Part shown: positions 11,601 through 24,200 of the stretch, piece by piece | Layout: every line of letters begins with the position of its first letter | Position numbering within the stretch: position 1 is the first letter of the stretch | Assembly (NCBI GenBank): GCA_000507305.1 | Contig: DF239139.1 | Coordinates: 63,413 to 127,412, forward strand | Source: Breviolum minutum Mf 1.05b.01 | Taxonomy: Eukaryota > Sar > Dinophyceae > Suessiales > Symbiodiniaceae | Reading direction: 5' to 3' | Length of the DNA: 64,000 bases | The notes under the pieces: model-generated | What the model was told of the DNA's origin: nothing | The model's input: only the letters and a program-made list of their open reading frames with translations | Database searches by the model: none | Translations under genes and position numbers: made by a program

Positions 11601-14600
11601 GCACCACGAATCACAGCACCATTCCTGCATTGTCCAGGCTCCGTAATTAGGGGGGAAGGTTCCCAACTTCTTTTGATGGGTGCCACTTGAATATTTACAT
11701 CATCTTAACTGTGGGAGATTCTCAGCTATCAGCTTTGTTTACGGTGGAATTCTATCTTCAATTTAGTCAAGCTTCGTGATCCGCAGAATTGTTCCAACCG
11801 CTGTCCGCATCGCTTCCCCAAACGACCTTGCAATCCACACTGTCCCAGGCCGAACACGTGCTCCCATAGTCGGCTGCAAAGTTTGAAGAACTGCCAAAGC
11901 TACCTGCTGGTAGTTGCCCTCGACACTCACAGGAGGAGTCATATTTGCAAGCTGAAATGGCCTCTGCGTTTAAGTCACATTTGGAAGAACTCCAATAATG
12001 ACCCGGCCAAAGTGTGGATGGATAGCCTCTCGCACACTTGCTTGACACCCAACACCATGAAGTGCAACACCACATTCCGTGATCTGCACCAGGAAAGACC
12101 TTCTCACAAATATCCGCGTCATGCGGAGCGCATTGTTGACCATAGTTGGCATATGTCGAATCCAATCCCATGATAGTGATATATACACTTGGCATGGTTT
12201 CGTTCAAACAATCGCAGGATGTGTCAGTGGCAGAGACATTGGGTTGGGGCTTGTACGGGCATTGCAGCATCACTTTGGGGTCATCAACGCAAACGTTGTC
12301 TGACCAAAACAAAATGCCTTCCATGCCCGCATTCAAAGATGCAATTGCAGTCGGGCATTCTTTGTCGACATAGCACCAGCTCGCGCAACACCAAGTATCG
12401 ACCTACACACACAATACAACAATACCATATGTTGTTTGCCAGCATGTCATCTAGATACATCATGATACAATGATACATCCATCACTATCTACCATGCCAT
12501 TCTCGAAAGAACCGTTTTCCCTCAAGGTTGAACACTTTCACAAAGACTTCTTCCAAACCTGGTCCGGTCGATAGTTGGTCGCGAAGTTCTGCATATCCCA
12601 ATTACTGCATGATGCGCCATATGAGGGCTGAAACTTCCTTGGTGTTTAAGAAATGACTGGGCATGTAATGTGGTGTTTACCAAACTTTCCAAGAGCTTAA
12701 AAAAAAAAAACGCAACAGTTTAACGGCAAAACAAAATCATAGAAAATCTTGGTAAACAGTCTCACATAGGGTCGTTAACATGTCCTGGCTGAAGACCACG
12801 GATCGATCTCGGCCTTAGACTGACAGCAAGGCAATCTGCGACCAGTTTTGTTGGGAGAGTGAATAGCAAGTTGGTTGTGTTTCTGAATCCTTCTCATTGT
12901 GACAACGCATTGCTAAACATATCATATCGACATTCCACGTCATGAAACAATGATACGTAATGCTATTTCTGCAAAGCCACACAGTCTCAACCAGCTCCCC
13001 ATGCTTCAAGATCTTCGAACTCTTTTCAGATTCTCTTCATGTTTTTTTCAATGAAGCCAAGAAGCATGCACATGGATCTTGCTTCGCTGCCTGTTCCTTC
13101 CACGGACATGGGCTCGCAACAACAGATTCGCATACTGCATAGCCTGAGTCGCAAAAGTGGCGGAGATTGGGGATGAGCATATATTTAATGAGCTATCTAT
13201 TCCTCTACGTTATCGTGATGTGGCAGTTGGCCACTCTGCTTATTATTGTACCTTATGCATGCATTTGCCATTGAAGGTCTATAAGGTCTCACATCTAACA
13301 TCATAACATCGGTGCGGAGTTCACTCCAATTTATGTATCAGCACGTCAAAACTTACAACGTGCCACAAAGTATCCCTGAATATGTGGCAGACAGCACTCC
13401 AGCACCCTTCAGAGTATGACATAGCATGTAAAAACAAGATTTGACAAGTATTACGTATCATTCTTCGGATTGAATTCTCTACATGAGTAGTATTTAAAAT
13501 TCGGGTGTTTCCAAAAATAATGGTACCCTCAAAACATCCATTTTAATAGGGTTGTCTGTCATAAACCATCCATTTTGGGGTACCCCTATTTTTGGAAGCA
13601 CCCGTTTGTTTCGGCAGTGCAATCTTGTGACTAAAGTATTGGCCCGGAATTGCTTGGCTTTGATATGCATCGGGACAATCCGGAGTAGAAAAGCACCATG
13701 ATCGACAGCACCATTCGCCTGCATGGATCATGTCGGTGTTTCCATGAAGACTTGGACTTTTAGATACATACCTGGGAATGTTGTTCGACATTAGGTTAGA
13801 CACAAGGTCAGTACAATTAAGTTATAAACAGTGTATTGCTTGCACACTAATCACCACCAAAGCAGAAGTCACAATTACAGGAATTCCAGAAGTGATTTTC
13901 ATGTCATGGTTGGAGTCCGAGCCGTCTGCTGGACGGCTTTGGCTAGCAGCTACTGATCAATTTCATCCAATTCATGATGCAACACAATACAACCGGGCCG
14001 CACCTACGGTCACGTTTCCCCAAAGGGTGTCACATTTGGCATTGTCCCAGGCATTACATTGCTTTCCGTAGTCGTGGCCTGAGATATGCAATTACAGCTT
14101 CGAGTAAAGCAAAGGGATTATGTGAACTACTAATGACAAGAAATGACATTCAGGACGGCTGTCACTGTCCCGGGTACATATTGCGGGTTATTGAATGTAT
14201 ACAAGAGATCAACGTTTTATAAATATGTACAACTTAGTAAATGAATATAACTAATCACATAAGGGAATAATAATAATAATATTGTTGTGAAACACAATAA
14301 TACATACATCTCAGAACCACTCAAACACCCATTTCTAAAGGGTTCCGTCCATGGCACCATATGTAGCAGCGACTTCGGGAGGAACCTCGGGGGAGGTACA
14401 ATCGCAGGTGGATGGAACTGCATCAACAGCAGCTTGAAGCTGCACGGTCGTCTCTGGAACCACCTCACGTGACGGTCGTAGGGTCAAGCACGTGGTACGG
14501 TAAGATTGGTTAAGTATGGTTAAGTTAGAATCAAAGATAGAAATTGTCTAGGGATTCCTAATCCCCATACCTACCAATAGCTTGGGCACAAGATTTGACA

Positions 14601-15408
14601 AATGATTTGACGGCTGATACCACTTTGTTTGTACAGTCCATCATGTGGCCAAAACAATTGGGGTGCCAAAAGGGACCTCTAAAAAAGACAAGAAATGTAT
14701 AAAAATGTCAAATTTGTCATATTTAGCATTGGGGGAGGTTCGTTGAAAAGGGATCGATCCAAGTGATTTTGAGTGGCATGCATGCTGCATACCTCCTCGT
14801 TCGATATTGTGATAATAAGCCGGGGAGCTTCAATCTGGTGTCATTTTGTTGACAATCCTTTGAGCAAATTCAACTTAAATCCTTGTCACACGAAATTAAA
14901 ATGGTCTCCCACCACAATTTAAATCATAATCCAGATATTGTGGGTGTTTCCTTAAATGGTGGTAGTTTTCCCCCAAATCATCCATCCATTAAAAAATAGG
15001 GTTTTCTGTCATAAACCATCCATTTTGGGGTACCCCTATTTTTGGAAACACCCATATACACATCAACAAAAATAAAATACATTACAACAATACACTACAC
15101 TGGCCATAAAAATGTGAGACCCTTCCCCCCAACCCTGTCAGCTTTGCCTCCTCACCATAGTAGTCCTCAATCTTAAAGGTAATCGACACAGCTTGCTTAC
15201 TGGCACGAATGAAGCCAACAATATGAGGCGCATCGACTTGCAACTCAGTGGTGTAGTTGATGCCCAGGTTATACTCAGGATAAGGCGGTGCGGCTGGGTC
15301 CTGGCTGGTGGGTTTGGGACAAATCACTTGAGCTAAATCCACCAGGTGCCATGTCTCATAAGCATGGGAAACTGCCCAAGAGAAGGCCACGTAAAGAAAG
15401 CGGCCCAT
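8680..15408 (-). CDS. Secreted/membrane Cys/Trp-rich repeat protein with Arg-triplet linker, tandem copy B
   Basis: Paralog of the gene at 1-5251. ATG at 15408 starts a signal peptide before YETWHLVDLAQV. Exons: 15408-15148; 14463-14358; 14078-14004 (YGKQCNAWD, LWGNVTV); 13718 to about 13620 (GEWCCRSWCF); about 12640-12570 (YGASCSNWD); 12402-11767 (WCCASWCYV, MWCCTSWCWV); about 11632-11500 (EWCCDSWCYV); 11277 to about 10945 (RRR/Pro linker, seven RRR); about 10541-10375 (FRRRRSIEPEPYGYANRP); 9417 to about 9300 (YNAYPPQSQ, then membrane segment MYAVGGLAAGAGAMHLFFY); about 8831-8680 (WGDHRRRRFGDF, ECQTCYNLYG). The 10375/9417 junction joins in frame as YGYSG-YNAYPP with a GC donor. The architecture suggests a surface protein with extracellular Cys modules and one membrane pass. 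Its function is unknown. Confidence 0.72.
9703..10190. repeat. Dispersed CTTTCGCG-type motif cluster
   Basis: About 15 copies of CTTTCGCR and close variants sit in two groups (about 9703-9800 and 10030-10190), inside the intron of copy B between the exons at 10375 and 9417. All are in the same orientation. The surrounding intron is AT-rich and otherwise lacks CpG-rich words, so the motif stands out. No coding role is evident. Confidence 0.85.
11767..12402 (-). other. Largest exon of copy B: two Cys/Trp modules
   Basis: Acceptor TGTGTAG then GTCGATACTTGG. It encodes VDTWCCASWCYV, NYGQQCAPHDADIC, MWCCTSWCWV and YGSTCSAWDSVDC, aligned end to end with copy A 2892-2215. The upstream exon ends YRPDQ in both copies, with a GT donor in B and a GC donor in A. 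Confidence 0.75.
13503..13603. mobile_element. Hairpin MITE-like element, copy 2
   Basis: 101 bp bounded by GGGTGTTTCC and GGAAGCACCC. The left arm GGGTGTTTCCAAAAATA and right arm TATTTTTGGAAGCACCC are inverted repeats, extending inward through GGTACC to at least 30 bp. The inner right half is nearly identical to the element at 14942-15053. It lies just inside the intron that follows the copy B exon starting at 13718. It has no coding capacity, and no clear target-site duplication was found. Confidence 0.75.
14464..15147 (-). other. Copy-B-specific GC-AG intron (absent from copy A)
   Basis: In copy A the codons for YYGEQVVPETT are contiguous. In copy B the codons for YYGEE (ending 15148) and VVPETT (starting 14463) are 684 bp apart, with donor GCAAAG and acceptor CACGTGAG. 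Removing it restores the paralogous frame at phase 0. The interior holds the MITE-like element at 14942-15053. Confidence 0.8.
14942..15053. mobile_element. Hairpin MITE-like element, copy 1
   Basis: 112 bp bounded by GGGTGTTTCC and GGAAACACCC inverted termini. The right part, including ATAAACCATCCATTTTGGGG and TACCCCTATTTTTGG, is shared almost base for base with 13503-13603. The left arm has diverged more. It is non-coding and located in the intron found only in copy B. Confidence 0.78.
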
Positions 15409-15439
15409 GGCTGTCCAGAAAGTTCGTTACCAAAGTCCA

Positions 15440-18400
15440 AGACGTTTGAAGGATGTTAAAGTCTATGAGTATGATCCAGTGCTCATCTTCATTTGTCTCT
15501 TGTACATGTTGTTGCTGGAACCATAACTCTGCGCAAACGGTACCATTTCTTGTGATCATGGATTGTGGGAGAAGTCGATCGTGCCACTCCAACAACCATA
15601 ACATGACTGTAAAATCATTGCAAGCAATTGCCTGCTCCAAGCACTCTTGCAAACATGATCTTCACTCCCAACTTGTAAAGAAAACAAAATATAGGAAAAC
15701 TGCATACCGCTCAGTCTAGCCTGATCAGCAAAGCTGTGACGTGCCAGCAGCACACCAAGCAAGTAACCGCTGTGCACAAGGAGTGTGTCCGGCCAACAAA
15801 AAGAGGGGAACGGTGGGGTCCTATGAAACACATGTGCAAAGCCCCAATCAAAACAAATGACCATGATTCATGATTCAAGAAAAACATATATATATATACA
15901 ATTATAAACACATATTTATCATATCTGTTAAACATGATATTATTTTGAGATTCTGGTTCAATATGCTTATGAGATACTGTAGCATCATTGTGCATGGTAT
16001 GTAGCAATACAGTCGACATACATTGCTCAGACTATGTATTTCATGTGTTTTTCTATCAAACAGCTCAAAATGATTCACTGTTTGCATTAAATGTCCTACC
16101 AACGGCTGGGAAGTGGCCAAAAAGCGTAGTGTAGATGATCCTTTCAGCCGTCGAAGTCAATCTGTAAAAATGCAACATGATGTGCTTAATCTATACCCAA
16201 AAAACACATAAAAGCACTAGAAACAAAAATCTCGCCCTCAGTTTTGCTTAAGCCAACGGCTTGCAGTGTCTCTTTCCCAAGCCAAACAAACAAAAGTGGA
16301 CAAATTTGAGGCAGAAGCACTGTCAGCTGCTTGCAAACAAAAGCTAAAGCACATACAAAGAAATAAATTCAATAAAGTTTACTTAAGTCAAGTCAGTTTC
16401 AATCATAGGCATGAAAATGTGCAAGACTAAAAGAAACTCAAAGAACCAAATGTTCATCAACATCTTTGCTATCCTCTTGTCATGACGTCTTAGTATTTCT
16501 TCAGATTTTATCAGGACTTAATTGAATTCATATCAACTCTCCCCCCGCGATGCCGTCGATGCCTTCAGACTTGGAAAGTCGAAGATTTGGAGCCAAAGAC
16601 CCCAAACCTGGAGGATTGAAAAAACAGCAGCGTAAGCGACAAAGTGGTGGCGATAATGATACCTTTCAGGTAAAACAAGTCCTGAATATCCCAAGGCAAA
16701 GCATGAACATATCATATGAAACTATATGAAAATCCATGAAAAAACATCCGATGCAATTTTGCCACAAATCAGGGCGAGCTGTTAGTTCTTAGATTCTATG
16801 AGATGGAATTTCCCACTTCGTGAAAGGGATCTGATGTTTGATGAAACGAAGATTTGTGAGAAGGGCAGTATACCCTTCCTCACATAGTCAATGGTTCAGA
16901 GGCAAATGACCCACGCCTATCAAGAAAACAATTTATCAGCATTGGAGAGAACGGTTTCCATTCAATCTTGGCTGTTGGTTGGCACCAAAGTTGTTCTTTG
17001 CAAAAAACCTTATCATTCAGCAATGTGTTTTGGCAAGCCCCTGTTTTCTTCCACCGGGAAATCTTGACTCGTTCAATGGTGAGAATATCTTTGCCCCAGG
17101 GCTCGCGCGTGCCGACATCACGGCAGACTGAGAGTCCCCGTTCTTGCTGGTGACCGACGCACCTGAAGAAGAAGTACCCAAAACAAGCGAAGATGGAGAA
17201 AGTGCCTATTTATTCGATTTGCGGGAGCTAAAGCTCATTGCAACAATGTTGGTCCATTCTCGAATCTGCAAACATTGCATGTTCCGGTTTCTAAAATTTG
17301 GCAGCCACTGATTTCATATTTTGGATTTTTTTACCCCAAAAAAGTGGAGTTGAATTGCTGGGCACACTTCACAGAGCTTGTCGGGTCCACGCCTCGTTGA
17401 AGCAAAAGGTCCACAGCAGCTTCCTGGGCTTCAGCTGCGGCCACCTGCAGTTGACGACCATGGAAATCTGGTGAATATGATCATGGACAGAATTTTCCAG
17501 GTCTTATCAATGGCGGTGAATCTTTCTTTACATATATATGTATATGTATATATGTACCTTATACACAATGGTAAAATAGCCAAAAAATAGCTTCAGCAAG
17601 GATTTAGGTCGGCGTGGGCTTATCTAAATCTCTTACGATGGGTCCAACAAGAAGAAACAGAATTCCATAGGTCACATTTCTCCTACGTTTCGCACTGTGG
17701 CTGTATTTCGAAACTGTGCTTGTGGCTGTGCTGGTGGCTCATGACATCCCATTGCTGAGGGACCCCAGCGTGCAATGGTAGATTCTGCTGCAAGTCTGAC
17801 TTGGACACATCGGCATTGAGGTTTAGAACCTCCTGATACAGTAGTTGGTTGAGGCCGAGGCCTCCATGAACAGTTTAAACTCTTAGCATAGGATTGAAGA
17901 GGGATATTTCTAGAAAGCAACTTAAATACAGCCAACCATGTACCAAAGCGTGTTTCAACTAAACTGGCAAGGTCAATCATTTTTGTCTCAAATGTTCTTG
18001 CAGTATCAGGCAGTGGTTAGTGGTCCAGCTTAGTCCCGTGCTACTATTCTAGGCGCATGTTCTCACTAGAAATCCTCGATCATAGGGATCTCCTAAGATT
18101 CCAAAACCAACCTTCACCATCAATTTCAGAAAGACTCGAGGAATCTCATCACTTCCAGGCATCCACATCTTTGTCGAATCCCTTTCACACTCCTCAACAA
18201 GGCTCGAGTCACCTGCCCAGGACCCAACAGGTGCAATCCGCAGCCATGGCAGCATTTCTGAATGCAATTTTACCCTAAGGATCCAGATATGTCCTAAGGG
18301 AAGGGATTTCCCCTATAATATCATATAATTTAATCCTATTCTGGGGATGGGATGTTTCGACCATCAATCCTACTCGATCAGGAGGGGTCTGGATTCTTAG

Positions 18401-21400
18401 GGTTAGTTTTCCACATGTATTTCAAGTGATTTTCTGGCTGGCAGGATTCCTGAAATGTTAACTTATCAGTGGGATTCATCGTGATGCTTCATGTATATCA
18501 TTGTATATCGACAATTTCATAGTTGATAGACATTCGACGTATTAAATAAAATACCTCTATGTCTACCAATAATCGTACAATTCTATAATGAGCTGCAAAC
18601 AACCGGGTGTACATTTCACCCGGTCAACATGCGCTGTCTGATTTTCCTTGCTAGCTGCATCTTCCTTCAAGAATAAGATGATGATACATAAACATACATA
18701 GATTGAGTATCTTCACAACAAAAAGAAACAACTACCAGCTCCACACAAAAACTCTGGTGTCTGCCAACCAGACTTTTTTGGGATTGAATTGAACGTATGA
18801 CTCGTATGACCCTTTTACATCCTTTTACCCTGACTTTTCAACCACCTGAGCAGATTGCTACCATCAGAAGTGTTCTGCCACCACCATCTGGACCTGGATA
18901 CAAATCAAGAGCAACATTTCACATCTTTGGAGAAGCAGGATAAGCATTGCATTGGACAGGGAGTGATGTACCCGATAGCGCTATACAATTTATATATATA
19001 TAATTATACATATACTTATTAAAATAATTCAAACTGATCACGAACGAAAGCAAACAAACATCTCACACAACATCTACCGTGATCATGGTTGACTTGTGGT
19101 TCACAAGACCACACAAGTTGTGTATTTATCCGATCAATTCTGAGGTTGGATGAATCGCAATTCCAATAGCTGGACAAGGGCAAAGGGCAAGTTCAAAATG
19201 AACATCTGCAGATTCTGAAGACTCTACATGTCTCTGAAAGTTCCTTCTGGATAGTTTTGTTGATGGATGTCCAATCCGGATAGCCAATTGAACTTGGTAG
19301 TTACCCTCACACCTCTCGCAGATTTTTCTGAAACATTGCAGGTGAAGGATCTAGACCCATCAGCAGTTTCATACCATTTCACCTTTCACCACATTCGTTT
19401 TTGGGTGTGCCTGACCGTTTCACCCATTAAACCCCTGCTGAGAGACTGGGATCTGCAAAATTCACATCCAGCCCATGATCCACGAAGAGCTTCACCTCAT
19501 ACCAGCACAAGCCTAATTACTTGATGCATCTGGAGATCCACATTTGGAGATCAATTTGTATAATTTTGTCAAGAACTTCTGTTCAAAGATCCCAACACAA
19601 TATATCTACAGTATAGGCAAGTTCAACCTCTTGCAAGAATATGCAAGAATATGCTTGCGGGCCACATTGACTTTAAAATGATTATTCAATGGAAAGCTTC
19701 AGTGTGTGGTCAGGGTGATATCTTTCCACTACCAACAAAACTGAGGTTTACAGCTTCATCTATTCCAACTTCAACATATCCGTAAATAAAATCATAAAAA
19801 AACAATATTAATATAGAATTAATACAGAATCTCAGAATCAGATTATATCCTGATTCATAATATCAAACCATGTATTTCACACAACAAAAAGTTTTTTCAG
19901 CCAGCATTTTTTTATCATTTGTATTATATACAACAATCCGTTTTTTTCCATCTTTCTTCAACTCCTAAAAAAAACCGCCAAGTCACCAGTGGACCAGGTT
20001 GGATAAAAAAACGCCAAGTCACCAGGTTGGATGCATCGTTGGATTTGTCAGCAAGCCGTGCCAGCAAGGCACATTGTACTGATGGAGTAATGGGAGCTCC
20101 TGCTATCAGCAAGGCCTCGCTTGACAGGGATTTTCATGCAGTTCTCCCCGCTGAGGCAATTATGATAAACATATCATTCATTCAAACGAAGTTTGTTTCG
20201 GTCTACACAATTTGTTACCATTTCAAAGAATCCAAGTCATAAAGGCTCACAAGGAGGGAAAATAACACTGCAATGAATTAGAGCCTATCGAGCCAGATTC
20301 CCTGATAGGCAGGGTACCAGTATTTACCATTATTTAAAATTCACCTGGCCATTTGCCAAACGAATTGTCTAAAAAGGTAGCACGAATGGCCCATGCACCG
20401 CCCATGCATCTCCCATGCACATCGCACCTCCAAAGCCTGAACTTTGACATGTCGTTGAAGTGCCTCTGGCAACACTTCAGCCACATCCGTGGTCAAATCC
20501 TCCGTTGTTGAAAAACCGGTAGCTGCAGGGCTTGGAGAAGGAGAAACCCGGGAACCCTGAGAACGGTAACCCGGGATGTGGGTTCCTCAGGCCTCATGAC
20601 GTTGAGTGACTTGGGGACCTTATCACCTTTCAGTGCTTGGCATTCAACATGTAGCATTTGCCACAATTGAGATACCCCACCATTTTGGTATGGAGAGAAA
20701 GGCATATTGTGAAGAGTCAACACATAATTCAATATCACTGTAAAACAATATTGCTCCTTTGCCAACATAATATGACCCTCTTAGGTTTTCGTTAAGTTAT
20801 CGTTGCAGTTATTGTTTTGGTCAGCTAAAATTGCCAGAAATCTCCTGAAACCTGAAACTTCTGGGGCGATGACATCCAAAAGAACAGCTCCGGTCATGCA
20901 CAATCACAACTTGTGATGCACTTGGAAGCTATCTTTTTTGGGGGAGCCCTAATTGGTCTTCGAACATTTTGACCGTGGTACACATATGGCGGAAAAGTGA
21001 TAAAACGGATGATTAGAGATCCCTGCAGGTAGAAATGGAATTGCAAAAAACCGTCCATGCATGCAGTCATTCATTCATCTCACAAGACTTCAAATGACGG
21101 AGTTTAGTGTATAGATCGCATGAATGTATCAAAGGTTGGCATTCCAATATTGCAACCTTTCACAACTCTTTGTTTGCTTAGATAGCTCATGACATCTCTC
21201 ATGACATCTGAGACGGCTGAACATAATAAGGTGTGTACTGTCACAAACCTTTAGTAACATGAACAATTGATGTTCTTTGTGCAGCCTTTCATCGAGATGT
21301 AATCTCTCTCTGTAATTATCTATATCATGCAATAACAACATCTGCATGAGGACTTCGGGACGAGAGTCGAGACCTTTCTGGACTTCTTTGGCCACCAAGG

Positions 21401-21470
21401 CTTTGGCAGCATCTCCATCAAGGCCTTCTAGGCGTTGGGCCAAACTGCCACTGGAGCCAACACAACCCAT
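15440..21470 (-). CDS. Ankyrin-type repeat protein with N-terminal MGCVGSS acylation motif
   Basis: Start chosen at 21470 because MGCVGSSG is a typical N-myristoylation plus S-acylation start; an upstream in-frame Met lies three codons earlier. First exon about 21470-21310 (LAQRLEGLDGDAAKALV, EVQKGLDSRPEVLMQMLLLH). Later blocks: about 20590-20350 (FSTTEDLTTDVAEVLPEALQ); about 19500-19430 (VKLFVDHGLDVNFADPSLSAG region, ankyrin-like); about 17860-17690 (LNLNADVSKSDLQQNLPLH); about 17480-17365 (VAAAEAQEAAVDLLLQRGVD, ankyrin-like); about 16165-16095 (ERIIYTTLFGHFPAVG); about 15830-15720 (DTLLVHSGYLLGVLLARH); about 15670-15440 (ECLEQAIACNDFTVMLWLLEW). Probably a membrane-tethered scaffold protein. 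The number of repeats, exon joins and stop are uncertain, and the cluster could be two genes. Its 3' end abuts the start of copy B. Confidence 0.5.
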
Positions 21471-21739
21471 CGCCGGCACTTTGGCATGGGTTGTTAAAAG
21501 GCCCCCGTCCCAACAAAGCGAGAATAAACTTCAATTGCGATTCAGTCATGTATTGATATTGATTCAGTCATGATTTTGTTTGATTTGATGAATACACAAG
21601 CTACGACATGTCCGCTATTTTAACAGTTTGCTAGGAAATCATGATGGCGACTAGTCTGAAACATGCTTGGATGTCTTGTCTTTAATCAAACAACACATGA
21701 ACGCAAGGAGAAAACAAATTGCTGCAATTCCAGTTGCCA

Positions 21740-24200
21740 ATGCCACGTTTGAACAACTTCGAGCCAGAAATGGCGATTGAAGAAACGGATTGTCAAGGGC
21801 ACCCAGTCGGCATCGCTTGGTCAATTTCAAGAGTCATGTCTTCCATGTCTTTGAATTCAAGGCGGATGTCTGTTCTTTTGTCACTTGAAGCATCTGGGGT
21901 CTCGAAGCTGAAAAATTGACCGAGATTGAGATCGATGATTCAAATCAGGTCGCAGTATAAACTTCATAAAAAGTGAAGCTTCTTGCTGTGAAGATGCACA
22001 ACAACAAAGTTGCAACGGAAAGATCTCACCAGTCTCATGCTATGTGCAAGTGGCAAACAATGGTGAAAGAGTAGAGCTCACAACATCACCACGTCCTGCG
22101 AGTTGGAAATGCCCTTTTCAGTGCCAAAGTGCCATACAGCAAGTGACATCATAATCAAGAATGTCCGTAGTATAAGTTTACCATCTCTCAAAATTGCAAT
22201 AGTTGAAAAGGTCCCCGAATGTCTCCAAGTTTCACTACCTGCCCTCAGGCCCTAACACCAAATGTCTGTATATTTCAACAGGTTTACATGACAAGACTGA
22301 CAACAACTCTGCAATTGGCGGTATCAGTGGCTGAAAGCCTCGTATCTTCAAGATTCCATTGCTGAAAGCCTCCACAACCTGGCACAAATGGTGGGGGAGG
22401 GTGAGGCTTCCAATCACCAACAAAAAGCTTCTGATAAAACATCCATACCATGAACCACCTAGGAACAAACCTCATTAATATTATATATATATATATATAT
22501 ACATTATATATGTATATAAATATTCGATATATATATATATACATATTGCATTATAATTATATTATTTGTTACGAATGAAACAGAACCTGACATCTGGGGC
22601 CCGTACCGCGCAAGCATCCGAGCAACCAGTCTGCACCTGAATAATGCCGCCGTCACATTCGTCCAAATCGTCCAACATATCATTTCCTCTGCATAAAAGA
22701 GTATTATCGGTTTATTGACCCCTCCCAAAGCTGAACCAGGCTGAAAAGTTGATGTTTGGAAAACGATCCTTTCCTTTGAAGCCTTTGCTTTTCAGCTACC
22801 AAGGGAATTTTTCAGTTGATTTTCGTGCCTCCAAAGGAGTTGGGAAAGTCACATGGTGAGTTCCACTGGCCTGGCGATGGCTCACATCGCCAGGCTGAGG
22901 CAAGCATGCATATGACTATGAATGGATGTTTAAAATGTTTAACTTACTACATTTCTTTAAATTCAGTTGACTCTATTAACAAAAGCCACATGACATGAAA
23001 CATGGATGTTTCATGGATCATGTATACACAACAAGCTGGTTATTAAAAAATCCACGCCCCAACAACTTCCCTGTCACCAAACTCCGGTGACGTTCGGGGA
23101 TCCTCATCCACCGAATTCACCATAAGATGTGCATGTCCACACCTCAGATAGCTACGGTTTCTTCAACGAAGGATTCACTCACGCACAACATTGGCATACA
23201 GGTTTGTAAAATAATGTAAAATACATAGAAAATCAAGCAACATAATTTTCAAATGACCTGAACTCTTGAATGTAAGTCTTTGTCTCATATCTGGGGATCA
23301 AACAGGACGGCTGTTGGTGGTCGTTTGGCATTTCGAAATACTTCAAGTACCTCCAAGAAACATATTGCAATCCATCAAAAGGATAAAGAATGCAACTGTA
23401 AAATATTTCCGAACCCGGAATTTTGGATTTTGGAGTCACCACAAGAATGGCTCGAAACAAATCTATATTGACATCCATAAGGCAATCCTACGTCAACGCG
23501 ACGCCAGTCCTTCTCGTAATTCCACAATAATGTCAAGCCATTTCCACCTGGTGTTGCCTTAGCCAGGCGGGACTATCTAGATTCAATGATTCGATGATCC
23601 ATGTCCTTACTTGGTCTGTTTTTTTCCCTAACACAGTATCTATCAGTGTGTTATTTAACGATCAAATCTGCAATCGGTTGATTTCTCTTTGAGGCTTCAG
23701 ACTTCAGGAAAAAGAACCACATGGCTCAAAATAATGGTCTGCTCATTCCTTTTGAAGGAAAGGTCCAAGGTCTCCTGGATGTGAAAATCCGTTGTCATCT
23801 GGGAGGAATCGAAGCAAACAGTGAAGGTCCGGGTCGATTTTGGATGATTGAAAACAACAAAGGGTGACAACTTTGACAAGTGTATGTGAGAGGAAATGGA
23901 TCAAAGCAACAAAAAATATCAACAAATGCACGCAAATACTACAAACTTTGGCTTCAGAGAGATCCAACTTTTTGTCGCAGCATTGGTTCGCGTCGTGGCA
24001 GCCACCGTGAAATGACCAGGCTCAAGTAAATGCTGACACTTGCTCCGGGCTCTGGTGTAGGTATAGACCCGAAAATTATAGCAAAATCGGTGGTCATTGC
24101 TGCTGTGTCTCATGGAAGACCTGCCAAAGATGCGGAGAAACATCTTTGCCAACGAGTGAAAAGGGAGTGGCTCTGGGAACAACCACTGCATCTTGATGTC
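21740..24200 (-). CDS. Unrecognised multi-exon gene
   Basis: Minus-strand open blocks that look coding but match no family I know: about 24050-23955 (EPGHFTVAATTRTNAATKSW); about 23870-23700 (STRTFTVCFDSSQMTTDFHI, then ETLDLSFKRNEQTIILSHVV); about 22690-22570 (NDMLDDLDECDGGIIQ, GCSDACAVRAPDVRF); about 22470-22270 (hydrophobic, FIRSFLLVIGSLTL); about 21925-21803 (FFSFETPDASSDKR, IRLEFKDMEDMTLEIDQA, ending at a TGA). The paired CxxxC and the hydrophobic block suggest an extracytoplasmic or membrane protein, but this is weak. Exon joins were not verified. Confidence 0.3.
22478..22556. repeat. AT/TA dinucleotide repeats
   Basis: Alternating TATATA tracts flank a short TTCGATATATA segment. Similar (TA)n tracts occur at about 7603-7618, 25905-25920, 33810-33825, 37970-37996, 46504-46520, 48072-48088 and 51432-51452, all outside recognised exons. 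Confidence 0.8.
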
